A DNA stretch of 64,000 nucleotides from Cryptomeria japonica (taxonomy: Eukaryota > Streptophyta > Pinopsida > Cupressales > Cupressaceae), in contig NC_081413.1 of NCBI RefSeq assembly GCF_030272615.1, forward strand, positions 330,543,302-330,607,301. Reading direction: 5' to 3'. How positions within the stretch are numbered: the stretch's first letter is position 1; each line of letters opens with the position of its first letter. A program made the position numbers and the translations under genes. This document shows positions 1-10,767 of this stretch, in pieces. The notes beneath the pieces were generated by a model. That model saw nothing but the letters and a program-made list of their open reading frames with translations. It ran no database searches and had not been told where the DNA came from.

Positions 1-49
1 AGCTAGGTGAAGTCAGTACCTTGTACCTACAATTCATGTATCACCAAAC

Positions 50-82
<33 letters not shown>

Positions 83-527
83 AAACATGGTAAATACACT
101 GGTGAAGGAGAATCCTGACTTTATGTGTCTCACCGAAGTGAGTGACGAGAAATCATCTCCTCACACCCCATACATTTTCCACACATGCATGATGACATAT
201 ACATGGCGCAACTCACACATGAAGTAAATGTGTTAGTCCATTGTTAGTAACACATAAATAAAATTAACATTTTATCATTATAAAACACAATACATAAGCA
301 GAATTAACATGTACTCATTCAAAGAAATAGTGCCTAATCAACATCTACTCCTCAATAAGCAATAATGCATAATCATATTCACCAAATCACACTCCAAAGC
401 ATAATACTTGGATAAAAACATCACAATTATAATGTATCAACCATCCACATAAGCCACTAAAAAGTCAACCATGGTCAAGGAGGTCAAAAAGAGTCTGATT
501 CAGGAAGGAGTATTACAGATCATGCCT
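1..527. other. Non-coding internal part of Tat A
   Basis: AT-rich sequence with no supportable reading frame. It lies downstream (in the minus sense) of the antisense PMD pseudogene and is probably internal sequence of the same Tat-like element, whose left part is outside the window. Apart from a short AT microsatellite I see nothing in it. Confidence 0.4.
57..81. repeat. (AT)n microsatellite
   Basis: Uninterrupted AT dinucleotide run of about 24 bases, visible directly. It forces a short Tyr-Ile-rich reading frame on the plus strand that is not a gene. Confidence 0.9.
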
Positions 528-1959
528 ACTCAATCCTACTCGAAGATGTCCTGATGGTACCCAAGGTGGACCCATAAGTCCTTCATTGCAAGTCCTTCGA
601 GATATAGATCTTCCAGAGCCACTCTGAGACTTGTACTCATGATACCTAGGTTCTCTTTGACCCTCAAGAACTACTCTCTCATAAAGTTGTCTATAATATA
701 AAGCGTCTTAAGTAGCATAAAAAAATTTGTCAACCTGTGTTCATATATCTATACCTAGACTGAACTATTGATCATAAGCATCCAATTCCATTCGAGCCCT
801 CTGCACGGTGTCATCTTAATCCCTCTAGAGACAGTCTCTCTCCTGAATACATGCTTACTGCTCTTGTTGAATTGCAACCCGATCATCCATCCATCTCTGC
901 TACTCTGCAGCTAGAGCATCCTAGAATCTATGTATCCTAGCCCTAACGATTTGAGGATTGTCATCATCATGGCCCTAGCCTCCATCACCACCCTCTCCAC
1001 CTACATCCACAACCAATACGTCCTCAAGCTCAGGAATTTCAGTGTCCTCAAAGCTCTCACCTCCCTCACTACTCGATGACCTGGATGAAGAATCATCTCC
1101 ATCACTGTTGTTGGAACTGGTGTCACCACCAATGTCCACATCCTCCTCCCCTTCATCCTCCTCCTCCTCATCTCATCTTGCAGTATCGATAGACAAAACT
1201 ACTCTCCTACCCCCATCTTCACCACCTCCTCCACCCCCCCTGTCTCCCCCATCATATCCCCTCCATGGCCTTCAATGGCATATCTGTTGAAGAGAAATCA
1301 GTTCAGTCAGATCTGTCAAAGGGACAGACCTATGTCTCAACCACCATGCATCATACTGCGGTGTCGTGATCAGATATGCTACTCCTACTACCCAACCCCA
1401 CTAAATTTCCCTAAGAGAGTCAAACTCAGTAGCCACCACATGAGGTTGTATATAGACACCCCAATCAAAAACATTGCAAGCTACTCAAGCAAAATATATA
1501 GTCACATCAGGCACTCCCTGAATCTCTCCAACTACCTCATAACCCATCCTAGGAGGTGTAACTCAATAAACCTCTGTGTATCAACTCTCCTCCCAATCAA
1601 ATATATTTTATGTCAGCAATATGGAAAGTGTTGTGCATCATCTGCCCAACCGAGGAAATCCAAATATGGCCTCCAAATGAAATGTTGTAGAACATCAATC
1701 TGGTGTCTCCAATACATAATGTTGCATGAACCCCTATGCCTGATCCTTGGACTATATCTATATACAAATGGCTCCTCTCCTTCAAGAGCTATGTGAACAA
1801 CTGGACAGAAGATAGCAATATGCTCCCAAGTCTAGACTTGGAGCAAGGTGACATCGCAACTAATGGATCTATATGCAAACTAGACAATCTCATGCATATG
1901 GTAGTATAGCATGGCAAGCATACAAGGACCCCATGCATATACCTGCCTCTCGATGATCA
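528..1959 (-). pseudogene. C-terminal part of antisense PMD gene (Tat A)
   Basis: Read on the minus strand, this is the tail of a plant mobile domain (PMD) type protein. About 1040-1260 encodes an acidic, Ser-rich stretch (runs of E, D and S). About 530-960 encodes a Gln/Arg-rich, probably helical stretch with a Y-R-Q-L-Y...V-V motif that recurs in the homologous tail at 12720-13438. Several stops interrupt it. The PMD core lies upstream (minus sense) at 3359-3556, across the solo LTR. PMD proteins are plant transposase-associated or aminotransferase-like domain proteins and are often carried by mobile elements. Here the gene runs against the host element, which has its PPT and 3' LTR at 4386-4399 on the plus strand. 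The plus-strand Ser/Pro-rich frame at 1042-1290 is its shadow. Confidence 0.6.
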
Positions 1960-3087
1960 TGTTGGCAAGAGACATTGTACCAGTGAATATTGATGCATGG
2001 GGATTGCTTAAGGGTTTTCATTAATGGAAACTCAGTCTAGAAATCCTATCCGGTGTATGCAGATTTGAGTTATCGAAAGCTTAAGGAATTGTATCATTCA
2101 TCTATACTTAAGTCTGAAAGGTGGAACATTGACTAAAGATAAACTGTGCATAACTCATTTTCAGCTTCATGGTTTTGGTTGCAGTGTTACAAGTAGTTGA
2201 TTCATGATTCAAGGTAGCTTACTTCATATTTTTGGCCTCCGGTATGGTTTCTGGTGAACGATTCAAGGACTGGTATCCGGTGTTTCCAGAGAATAGAGCT
2301 AGTGTGTTGATTAGTGATGTAACATGTGTGGCAGAATTTGTGGGATGATCTCAATGATTGTTGGTGAGTTCAAAGTTTTTGTTCCAACGTGTGTAAAGCT
2401 TGTTACCATATTGTTTAGGTCCACATATGCATTAATGGACAGATTGAGCTGACATGTTAGGAACACGTTTTATATTTTGCAGTTTTGTGAAGCTGACATG
2501 TTAGAGATCTTATTAGGTTGTGCCGATATATAATGTTGATCTAGATGATCATTTTATGGAATGGAATATGCGAATGTGGATGTCTGGTATGTGAATGAGC
2601 ATCAATATGCAGAATTGGTGCTATGGTAGATGACTATGAAGCAGCACAAGGCAAAAAGGCAGAGTAGCATTTGATAGTCAGATTGTGCTTAACCGAAACT
2701 GATCTTTGGCATTTGTAGATGCTATATTACAATTTAGATTTTGTAATTACTCTTGTATCTCATTTATAGGATAGTGAGTCCTCGGAGGTTGTTTCCCTCT
2801 TATGTAATTGAGCAGTGAACTCTAGGTAGTGTGCCTGAATGCAAGTGCATTCCCCTTATGTAATATTATCATGCTCCTGGCCATAGTATAATAATATTAC
2901 CATGTTTTTTCCCTTTCTGGGTTTCAATGTAAAAATCTTGGTGCTATGGTTGTGTGGTTGATTGCCTTTATGTTTCTACACTTTACTTTCTTTCTTATGC
3001 ATCTAGTGGTTTAAGAATCAGTTTAATAAGTTTGTAAATTGCAGAACATTGATTCACCCCCCCTCTCAGTGTTCATTGATTCCAATA
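1960..3087 (+). mobile_element. Solo LTR, copia-like, TSD GATCA
   Basis: The element starts TGTTGG at 1960 and ends CCAATA at 3087 (CCAACA with one C-to-T change). It is flanked by exact 5-bp target duplications GATCA at 1955-1959 and 3088-3092. Near its right end is the motif TGATTCACCCCCCCTCTCAGTG, the reverse complement of the GAGAGGGGG..TGAATCA motif in the LTRs at 10768, 21246, 27113 and 39659. There is no internal region, so this is a solo LTR left by LTR-LTR recombination. It splits the antisense PMD pseudogene. Confidence 0.85.
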
Positions 3088-3092
3088 GATCA

Positions 3093-3590
3093 TCTCCTAT
3101 ATAACCTAACCCCATCCAACTAGGAATCCATGGCATCTCCTATCGGGTATCAAAAGTCCTCCAATAAGACTGTAGAGTATAATGGTCAAATCATCATATG
3201 CATCTGTCAGTTATGTCCATGAAATCTCATATGGTCTATCAAAGGTATATCCTACTCCTCACACTCAAAGAGCTAGCACAATCCCATGATACCTGCCTTA
3301 TGATCATAGACTTCTCACTCACCACAAATCAAAATATGCAAGATATGCTAAAAATCCTCTAATGTGATTGAGGCCTCACCAGTGGAAGATGAAATGAACA
3401 TGTCTCTAAGTGCCACCACTCAACCAATGCAGTGATCAAGGCCCTGTTGGTTGTAACCGCAGGCAGATGTAAAGCATGATACAAATTGAGATGTCTAATA
3501 AGAGTGATATCCTCTGGTGGTAACCCATCACAAGGATCAAGTCCACTAGGCCTCATCTACTTGCATCCAAGTACATCAAGTGTCTCCTAC
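3093..3590 (-). pseudogene. PMD core domain fragment (Tat A)
   Basis: The minus strand at 3359-3556 encodes a stretch with N-R-A-L-I-T-A-L-V-E-W-W followed by S-F-H-L-P. In another frame it continues as T-G-E-A-S-I-T-L-E-D, so a frameshift splits the signature at about 3385. In the PMD family the order is an R-A-L-L-x-A-L-V-E-R-W helix, then T-F-H-L-P, G-E-x-x-x-T-L-x-D-V. The paralogous copy at 32553-32789 shows the same order in one frame. The rest (3093-3358) is eroded by stops. The family link rests on these motifs. Its cellular role in a transposon is not established. Confidence 0.65.
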
Positions 3591-3619
3591 GAATATTATA
3601 ATGAAAATGTTAGATATCA

Positions 3620-3900
3620 GGATCGCATGATAAAATATCAATCATTCATGTTTAAAAAATATGTGATGCATTTACGACTAATAGAGTACAATTAACATGA
3701 TTGTGCAACAGTTATCACTCATGCGACAATATATCCACTAATGTGAATTTAGCAGTCGTTTGTGAGATATTTAGGGCTTATGTGACATGGTTATACACAT
3801 GCAACACAAATAATACTAATGCACAACAATAAGGACATATGCGACATCTTCGATCTATGAATGTGAAATACTTAAAATTTTGGGCTCTGAGAAAAATTTG
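3620..3900. repeat. Degenerate ~20-bp tandem array
   Basis: Short segments each beginning TGCGAC, TGTGA, TGCAAC or TGCACAA follow one another every 19-22 bp (for example from 3720, 3741, 3760, 3780, 3799, 3819, 3839). The array sits between the 5' end of the antisense PMD gene and the PPT, the same place as the 21-bp array of Tat B at 33040-33430. Confidence 0.55.
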
Positions 3901-4354
3901 AAAAAATGGACAAAATCAGGCAAAAATGGGCAAAAAATTAGAAATCATACCATCCCTATGGTGCCAGGTGGCCTCTAGTATGAACGCATTCACTCTGACA
4001 GGTGTTGTCATTCTCTGTAGACAACCATGATTCTCAAATAGTTGCAAGAAATCTCTAAGATTGCCAAAGAATCTATGAATTCAAAAGAAAACAAATGTGC
4101 AAATGAAGGGGTCAAATTTCTATTTATAGCTCTAAATTAGGGATTTTTTTCTCTCCTATAGTTGTGGTCCCCCTGAATTTCAACGTGCTTGTAGAGCAAC
4201 CAAACATACTCAAAATCACATGAAACTGAAAACTACTACTCACTAGCATGATGTCATTAAATCGTTTGTATGTTTTCTCGACTAATTTTTTGAGGGGACA
4301 TATTTATACCGTAAGCATCACTAGGGCATACTGGGGCATGAATTTTTTTATTTT
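3901..4354. other. Non-coding tail before the PPT of Tat A
   Basis: No coding frame or repeat that I can support. Position suggests the untranslated internal 3' region of the element, and perhaps the promoter side of the antisense PMD gene. Confidence 0.35.
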
Positions 4355-4389
4355 CTTTGAAACAACGTCGTCCCGACGTTGTCTCAAAG
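4355..4389. other. Hairpin overlapping the PPT (Tat A)
   Basis: The arms CTTTGA-A-ACAACGTCG (4355-4370) and CGACGTTGT-C-TCAAAG (4374-4389) pair over 16 positions with one A/C mismatch and a TCC loop. The right arm runs into the PPT. The equivalent structure in Tat B (33916-33950) keeps the outer pairs, but the CpG-containing core has decayed. Confidence 0.8.
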
Positions 4390-4398
4390 AGGGGCAAA
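4386..4398 (+). promoter_or_regulatory. Polypurine tract of Tat A
   Basis: AAAGAGGGGCAAA lies directly before an LTR start TGTAGACACC. It is the plus-strand primer site for reverse transcription, so the element reads left to right and the LTR that follows is its 3' LTR. Confidence 0.85.
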
Positions 4399-5330
4399 TG
4401 TAGACACCTAAAAATGTCTCATCAATCTTGCACTAATTATTCATCTTATTAATTAAATAATTCTTTTATTATTTAATTAAACTAATTAAATTCTTCTAAA
4501 TTAATTTTAATCATCATTTCAACATCACTAATTATTCTATTTCTATCGCCTTAATCAATTAATCATTTTACCCTTTCTATACAATTAATTAAATATTTAT
4601 TATTTAATTAATTATGATTAAAAACTTTAATTCAATAATCTTCATTATTTAATTAAAATTCATTTTCTAAATAATTAAATAATTTCTCAAAACTATTTAA
4701 TTAACCTATTCTTTTCAAATATTCAAAATCCAAAATTTCAAATTTCCCCCAAATTCTAATTTCATCAAATTTCAATTAATTACATATGCATTTCACTTTT
4801 CAAAAATCCAAATTCAAATTAAATAAAAACCAAATGTGAATTTCATCTCAAATTCCTACAGCACATGTTGAAATTCTAACTGGCACTAACTTTCAGTCTA
4901 ACTGGGCAATCAATTCAGTCAACTGAGCAATCTATTCAGCCATCTCCCCAGTTAACTCAGTTAACTCCCCAATCACTTTTTTTAACTCTTAATCATCTTT
5001 TTGGAACAGAGCAATCAAATCAATTAACAAATCAATCAACTCAATCATATGATCAATCTAATCAGTTCACTGATCAATCAATCTAGTTGACTCATCAATC
5101 AAATGAGTTAAACTCTCAATCAATTGTGTTGCAATAAATCTCCACCGTTGATCAATTATGTTGTAGAATTCATCTCGGCCATTGATCAATTGATTTCTAT
5201 TGTTTTTTTCATTTTGCTTAAGGATTTGGTTAGTTAGATTCAAGTTAATCTAGCTTATTTATGACTAAAATTTCCCTTAAAATAGAACCTATAAAATCTA
5301 TTTCTCAAGCTCCTAAAGAAATAAAAGTAT
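4399..5330 (+). mobile_element. 3' LTR of Tat A (right end uncertain)
   Basis: Starts TGTAGACACCTAAAA, as do the LTRs at 33961 (TGTATACACC) and 58041; the start at 53566 has lost the first T. The first 300 bp are nearly pure TTAATTAAATA-type sequence, as in the other copies. From about 4870 to 5130 there is a CAATCAA/CAGTTAACT-like simple sequence. A TATAAAATC stretch lies near 5290. I cannot see the right boundary or a TSD. The end at about 5330 is an estimate, because retroelement internal sequence follows without a primer site. Confidence 0.6.
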
Positions 5331-6069
5331 TGGCATACAAAGAGAATGTTGAGGAAGCCACCTGTAATTTGTATCAAAAATTCATGAATTAAAATATAAC
5401 AGTGAAACTAATTCCCATGAATGGGAGGGACTTTCAGAGGTATCTTTCAAAGACAAGAAAATGGAAGTGATTCACTCCTATAATAGACTGGATGATAAGG
5501 GATCTAGTTCAGGTCTAGATCATTAGAGAAAAACCCATAGAAAGATGAGAGTGACTCTTGTGAGGAGGGTTGGATTTCGGATGATTAGACAACCTTGAGG
5601 TGGTTATCAATCTCAACCTCAAAGATATTATCATTGACCTCCAAACTTTTATGTCCTAACCACCATGTCTTTTGATACCAATGAGCCCAATAACTTGCCA
5701 CTTGTACATCCCGAACTTATTGAAGAAACCCCACTTGAACTTCAAACCTTTCGTAATGACCATGCCATAATAGATTTTCATAATCCCATGTGTCTTTTAT
5801 ATGTAGGGAGTTAATGACACACATTTAATTGATGAGCTCAACACCACAACTAGTTCTTCAGAAAATGCCAATCCTTCTAGTCATAAAAATATAAAAAATC
5901 AATAATAGATCTAATGGTGAAAACCATAATATGATAGTATTAGATCTGGAAAAAGTAAAAAACAAAAGACATATTCGATGGTGAAAACCTCATTGAGGCA
6001 CCAAAGGATGGCAGGCTTGGCATTCTTCCCTAGCCAGAATATCTAGAAAGGTCTTCAATCATCATAGAA
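5331..6069 (+). pseudogene. Tat B internal remnant before RT
   Basis: Eroded sequence with short readable pieces (about 5700-5820 on the plus strand) resembling the low-complexity linker between protease and RT in Tat-lineage elements. The corresponding region of Tat G (44500-45000) is also Asp/Pro/Leu-rich. No 5' LTR, primer site or gag is visible for this copy, so its 5' half was lost where it joins the Tat A LTR. Confidence 0.4.
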
Positions 6070-7110
6070 CCAACTGTGCCTATCAACATTGGAATAGAGG
6101 ATAGTCCTAAAATCCTTCATTTAGCAACATCTTTATCAGCAGTAGAAAAAGAAAAAAATTTCAAATTTTTTAAAGAGAAACAAATCAGTTTTTCTTGGTC
6201 ATATGCAGATATGCCCGACTTGGATGCAAACATAATCATGCACCATTTTTCAATAGCTCCATAGGTCAAGCCTGTGAAACAAAAGTTGAGAAAAAATGGA
6301 GCCGCATATAGCCTTGTTGGTAAAATCTGAATTGAAAAAGATGTTGGATGTGGTGTTTAATAGGTCTATTGATTATGCAAAATGGATATCAAATATTGTA
6401 CCTATTTTGAAACTAGACAAAAGAATGAGAGTGTGAACGGATTTTGGAGACCTAAACAAAGCATGCTTGAATCATGATTTTACTTTGCCAAACATAGACA
6501 TTATTATGGATTTGACTGCAGGGAATGCTATGTTATCATTGATGGATGCCTTTTCTGGTTATATTCAGATAAGGATAGCCCCAGAAAACCAAGACAAAAT
6601 AGCTTTTACCTATCCTTGGGGAACACACTGTTGGAACATCATGCCATTTGGACTAAAAAATGCAGGTGCAACATATCAAAGGGCAATGACCACAATCTTG
6701 TATGGAATGATCAACACCTTTATGGAAGATTATGTTGATGACATATTGGGAAAATCATACACTAGATAGAAGCATCTTAACATTCTACATAAGAGATTTA
6801 AGTGTATGTAGAAATTCAATGTGTGCCTTAATCCAAAGAAGTGTGTCTTTGGAGTGACATCTAGTAAACTCCTAGGATACATTTTATAGGCAAATGAAAT
6901 AGAGATAGACCCTTAAAAAGTGAAAGCAATCATGGAGATGTTGCCTCCCAAGAATATCAATCAACTACACTCATTACAAGGAAAATTATAATCTATTCAC
7001 AGATTTATCTCACAATTAGCATATAAATGTCATCCTTTCTCACACCTCTTGCACAAAAACATACCTTTCAAGTGGGGTGACAAGTGTGAAGAATCCAAAT
7101 GTTAAAAGAA
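6070..7110 (+). pseudogene. Reverse transcriptase, Tat-lineage Ty3/gypsy (Tat B)
   Basis: RNA/DNA-dependent DNA polymerase of an LTR retrotransposon. The linker frame 6076-6264 leads into the RT fingers with stops at 6262 and 6352. The core frame 6467-6769 has the family motifs L-P-N-I-D near its start, S-L-M-D-A-F-S-G-Y, P-W-G-T, M-P-F-G-L-K-N-A-G-A-T-Y-Q and an intact Y-V-D-D active site (about 6730). The thumb continues to 7110 with further stops. The homologous, separately interrupted copy is at 45179-45557 plus 53296-53565. The gene is non-functional because of many stops and frameshifts. Confidence 0.85.
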
Positions 7111-7970
7111 TATTTAATGAATCCACCAATTCTCATGTCTCCTATTCAAGGAACACCACTTTTTCTTTATATATCAGCTACACGAGCATCTCTTGGTGCT
7201 CTATTATCTCAAGAGGACTTTGAGGGGAAATAAAGAATAATTTATTATATTAGTAGGACTCTTGTGGGCTATGAACTAAACTACACTCCAATTGAGCAGG
7301 CATGTTTGGCTATAGTTTTTGCATCTTAGAAATTGTGCCACTACATGTTAACTCATCTAATAAAACTTGTAGCCAAGATAGAACCCTTAAAATATTTGCT
7401 CAACAAGGCAGATTTTATAGGAAGATTGGCAAAGTGGATTCTTATTCTTAGTGAATTTGACGTACAATATGTAGATCAAAAAATCTATTAAAGGTCAAGT
7501 AATTGCAGATTAGTCAATAGAGGCACCCTTACTGGATAATCAACCATTGCATTCAAAATTTTTGATGATTCAATTCTTACAATCATAGAGCACACATGGA
7601 AATTATATTTTGATGGATCATACACTCAACATGGGTCAGGAACTGGAATTTTGTTTGTTACACTGTAAGGAGATACCATACAAAAATCTTACCAATTATT
7701 TCTTTATACAAATAATATGGTTGAGTATGAAGCACTAGTGATAGGAATAAAATTGGTAGTGGAATGAAAAATAACAAATCTAAATGTTTATGGAGACTCT
7801 TAGTTGGTTATCAATCAAGTGAATGAAAATTATCAAACTAAGGATGAAAATTTAATGTCATTTAAGCGTATGGTAGATGACTTCAACAAATATTTTGTCT
7901 CCACTCACTTTGAACAAGTTCCTTGATTGGAAAATAAAATAGTTGACACTATGGCTACCATTGCCTCTCT
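7111..7970 (+). pseudogene. Tandem RNase H domains, RNH plus aRNH (Tat B)
   Basis: Two RNase H modules follow the RT. The first (about 7110-7510) has the usual gypsy order: S-L-G-A-L-L-S-Q, then a Y-T-P-I-E-Q-A-C-L-A motif. The second (about 7590-7970) has Y-F-D-G-S-Y-T...G-S-G, then N-N-M-V-E-Y-E-A-L, then G-D-S, which is the RNase HI-like second module. A second, 'archaeal-type' RNase H is the hallmark of the Tat lineage (Tat, Ogre, Retand and relatives) of plant Ty3/gypsy elements and is the basis for the lineage call. Stops lie at about 7232, 7330, 7490 and in the aRNH. Confidence 0.8.
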
Positions 7971-8219
7971 ACTTGAGATACTTGAAAAGCATGAGTTCTA
8001 TGATTTTTTTAGTTGAGCAATTATACACTCCTACAAATGAAGATCCGCAATCCCGAGTCATATGTCATTTGATTGGACCTAATTATCCCATATATGGTAA
8101 CATTTATACCTATTTGAAAGACAATACCTTGCCTCCTAGTTTATCCAATAATCAAAAGAGAACCTTCATTTGTAAAGCCTTTTGTTACTCCATTATCACT
8201 GACACCCTATATTGATGAG

Positions 8220-9343
8220 GTCTTGACGGTACCCTTCTCAAGTGTTTAGAACATGACGAATATCAAACTAGCTTGTGAAGTTCATGAAGGCATCTGTGGG
8301 ACTTACTCTAGTGGTCTTACTTTGGCTAAGAATCTCATTTATGCAAGATATCAGTGGCCAACTATGGAGATAGACACACATCAATTTGTCAGAAAATGTA
8401 AGAAGTTCCAAATTCACGGTAATCTAATACATGCACTAACACAAGAGTTGCAACCTTTGGCAACTCCATTTCTCTTTTGTTAGTGAGGACTTGACCTCAT
8501 GAGAAAGATCCACCCACCTTCTTCCAATGGTCATAAGTTCATCATTACTACTTCTAGGTATTTTATGAAGTGGATTGAAGTTGTACCCCTTACCAATATC
8601 AATGGAAAATGAATTGCTTCATTCATCTTGAATTATATGATCTATCATTATGGTATCCCTCTAACCATTATCATTGATAATGGTAGACCTTTTAAAAATC
8701 AAGATGTTAAGGAACTTTGAGGCAAATTTTACATACAATACCATTTTTTGCACCTTACTACCTGCAGGGTAACAGACAAGCTGAAGCTTCTAATAAAACC
8801 ATCTTGAAGATATTAAATAAAATAGTCAATGAAGCTAGTCGTGATTGGCATGCATAATTAAACCCTGCTTTATGGGCCTATATAACCAATATCTGCACAC
8901 CCACTGGTGCAACACCCTATTCTATTATTTATGGATCCGAAGTCGTCTTGCCTATTGAGGTTGAGTTGCCATCTCTTTAAGTTTCACTAAAGGGACTAAT
9001 ACCATATGAGGATTACCGTGTCTCTAGGTTGCAAGAACTAGAGTTGTTAGATGAGTGGCGACAAAAGGATTTCAATCATTTAAAGGCTTATCAACAATGT
9101 ATGTCTAGAAGCTATAACCATAAAGTTAATCCTCCTGTCTTTCAAGTTGGTGATCTTGTGCTTAAAGAGAATCCTTGCAATCAACAAGATTGAGAAAAGA
9201 AGGGGAAATTTGAGCCCAATTGGTTGGGTCCCTATGTTATTGTGGTTGTTTACGGATCATGGGCCTATCAACTCTCTACACCTAAAGGTGAGTTGTTAGA
9301 TGATCCAATTAAGAGTATACATCTTCATAAGTTTTATACCTAA
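8220..9343 (+). pseudogene. Integrase (Tat B)
   Basis: DNA integrase that inserts the cDNA. The zinc-binding end is at 8253-8483 (H-E-G-I-C-G, then an incomplete C-x2-C with K-C-K-K-F). The catalytic core follows to about 8900, with W-I-E-V-V-P-L, Y-G-I-P-L-T-I-I-I-D-N-G readable in pieces and a Y-G-S-E-V-V-L-P-I-E-V motif at about 8930. The C-terminal part (about 9120-9340) has V-G-D-L-V-L-K and ends at H-L-H-K-F-Y-T before a TAA at 9341. Frames shift repeatedly. No chromodomain follows, as expected for Tat. Confidence 0.8.
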
Positions 9344-10767
9344 AATTTTTTGAAAACCCTAATGCAAATGCCAAAAAAACAAAAACAAATAATAAAAATG
9401 TCAAAAATGGAAAAAATACAAAAAAAAATGTCAAAAATACAAAAAACATAAAACAAAAAAAAGTGCAATCAAAGACATCGGTGAAAACCTTGCAAAAGGC
9501 ACTACTTGTGTCAAACTAGCCCTTCTATCTATTTGGATTTTAGGATTTCTTCTATATCCATAATCATTGTATATACCCATAATAAAACCTCCTACCCACA
9601 TCTATCTTAGCATGTCATGATATTCCTATCCATAGTCTTTCCATTTCCCATTGTATATATTCCCATTAGTAAAATCCTACCATGGCTTGTGAGCTAGTGC
9701 TTTCAAAAACCTATCTTATTTTTTTTCTTCCATAATAAAGTGTCATCCATGTTTCCATAATTCATCCATCCATATTAAGGTGATTCATTTGTATGTTGGG
9801 GGAAAATCCTTGACCTGGTTACGGAATGGGATCCTTTAATGTCACACTTCAGAGGATAAAAATTTGGATTTTGATAAATGGACAACAAGCAACATAACAA
9901 CTACCTTTTAAACAAAATCTTGATATAGACCATTGGATGATGAGTGTAAGTGAATCATGAGACATCAACTTCAAAGATCAATCAAAACAATAATAATCTA
10001 TATCAAAAATCATTGAATGGGATGATCATATTTGTTTTGATAAGAAAACATATCTATGGCATAGAAGGTTCAATGTTAGTGTCTTGATTTTCATTAATCA
10101 TGCTTCCTGTGCTACTCAAGGATGTCTGAGACTAGAGGAGATATGATGGGGAATGATATTTTTTTTTTTTTTTCTTGTGGATTATTTTTTAGTAATGTGT
10201 ATACTCATCTAAGGGCATGATTGGCAAAAGATCATCAAGGACGTTCTGAGTTATGCGTGAAAGGGGATAATCCTTGTTTGTTGATGCAAGGGATACTCAA
10301 GTCATCTTGTTCTCATTATACCTCGATGATTGTATTAATTTTCTAAATCAAAACCCATGCAAGAAATACTCAAGTCATCCTAGTGTAATTATACCTAGGT
10401 GTTTGTATTTTCTTAAAACATTTTAAAATATCAATGATGAAATGAAGCACTAAAATAATATGTTGAAAAGGTGAAAAAATCATTTAACATAGGTATTGCA
10501 AATTTCATTCCATTATAAGCATTTTATCATCCATTCATTAGGTTATCCTTTAAGCATGATATAGGATAAATGGTTGTCAAAGTTGGGATTGAATATACTT
10601 GGACAAACAAAATCATTAGCAATAATCCTATCATTTAGAGTCTATTACTTTCATTCATTTTAGGTCTTTTCATCATTTCTTCATCTTTTCATTAGTATTT
10701 AGGGTTCATCACATTTATCATTTAAGATCATTTAGGTTCACTTAGGTCCATTTATCATTATCCATTG
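9344..10767. other. Non-coding region downstream of Tat B pol
   Basis: It begins with about 120 bp of A-rich sequence (9360-9475). Unremarkable AT-rich sequence follows, with no supportable gene. From about 10620 there is a rhythmic TTAGGTC/TTCATTTA stretch that resumes after the solo LTR. Probably untranslated internal sequence of Tat B. Confidence 0.5.

Noticed and set aside
1042-1290. Ser/Pro-rich plus-strand frame of 82 aa
   Set aside because: It is the antisense shadow of the acidic tail of the PMD pseudogene.
1275-1796. 173-aa plus-strand frame
   Set aside because: Lies opposite decayed PMD coding sequence. No motif, no paralogous frame in Tat B.
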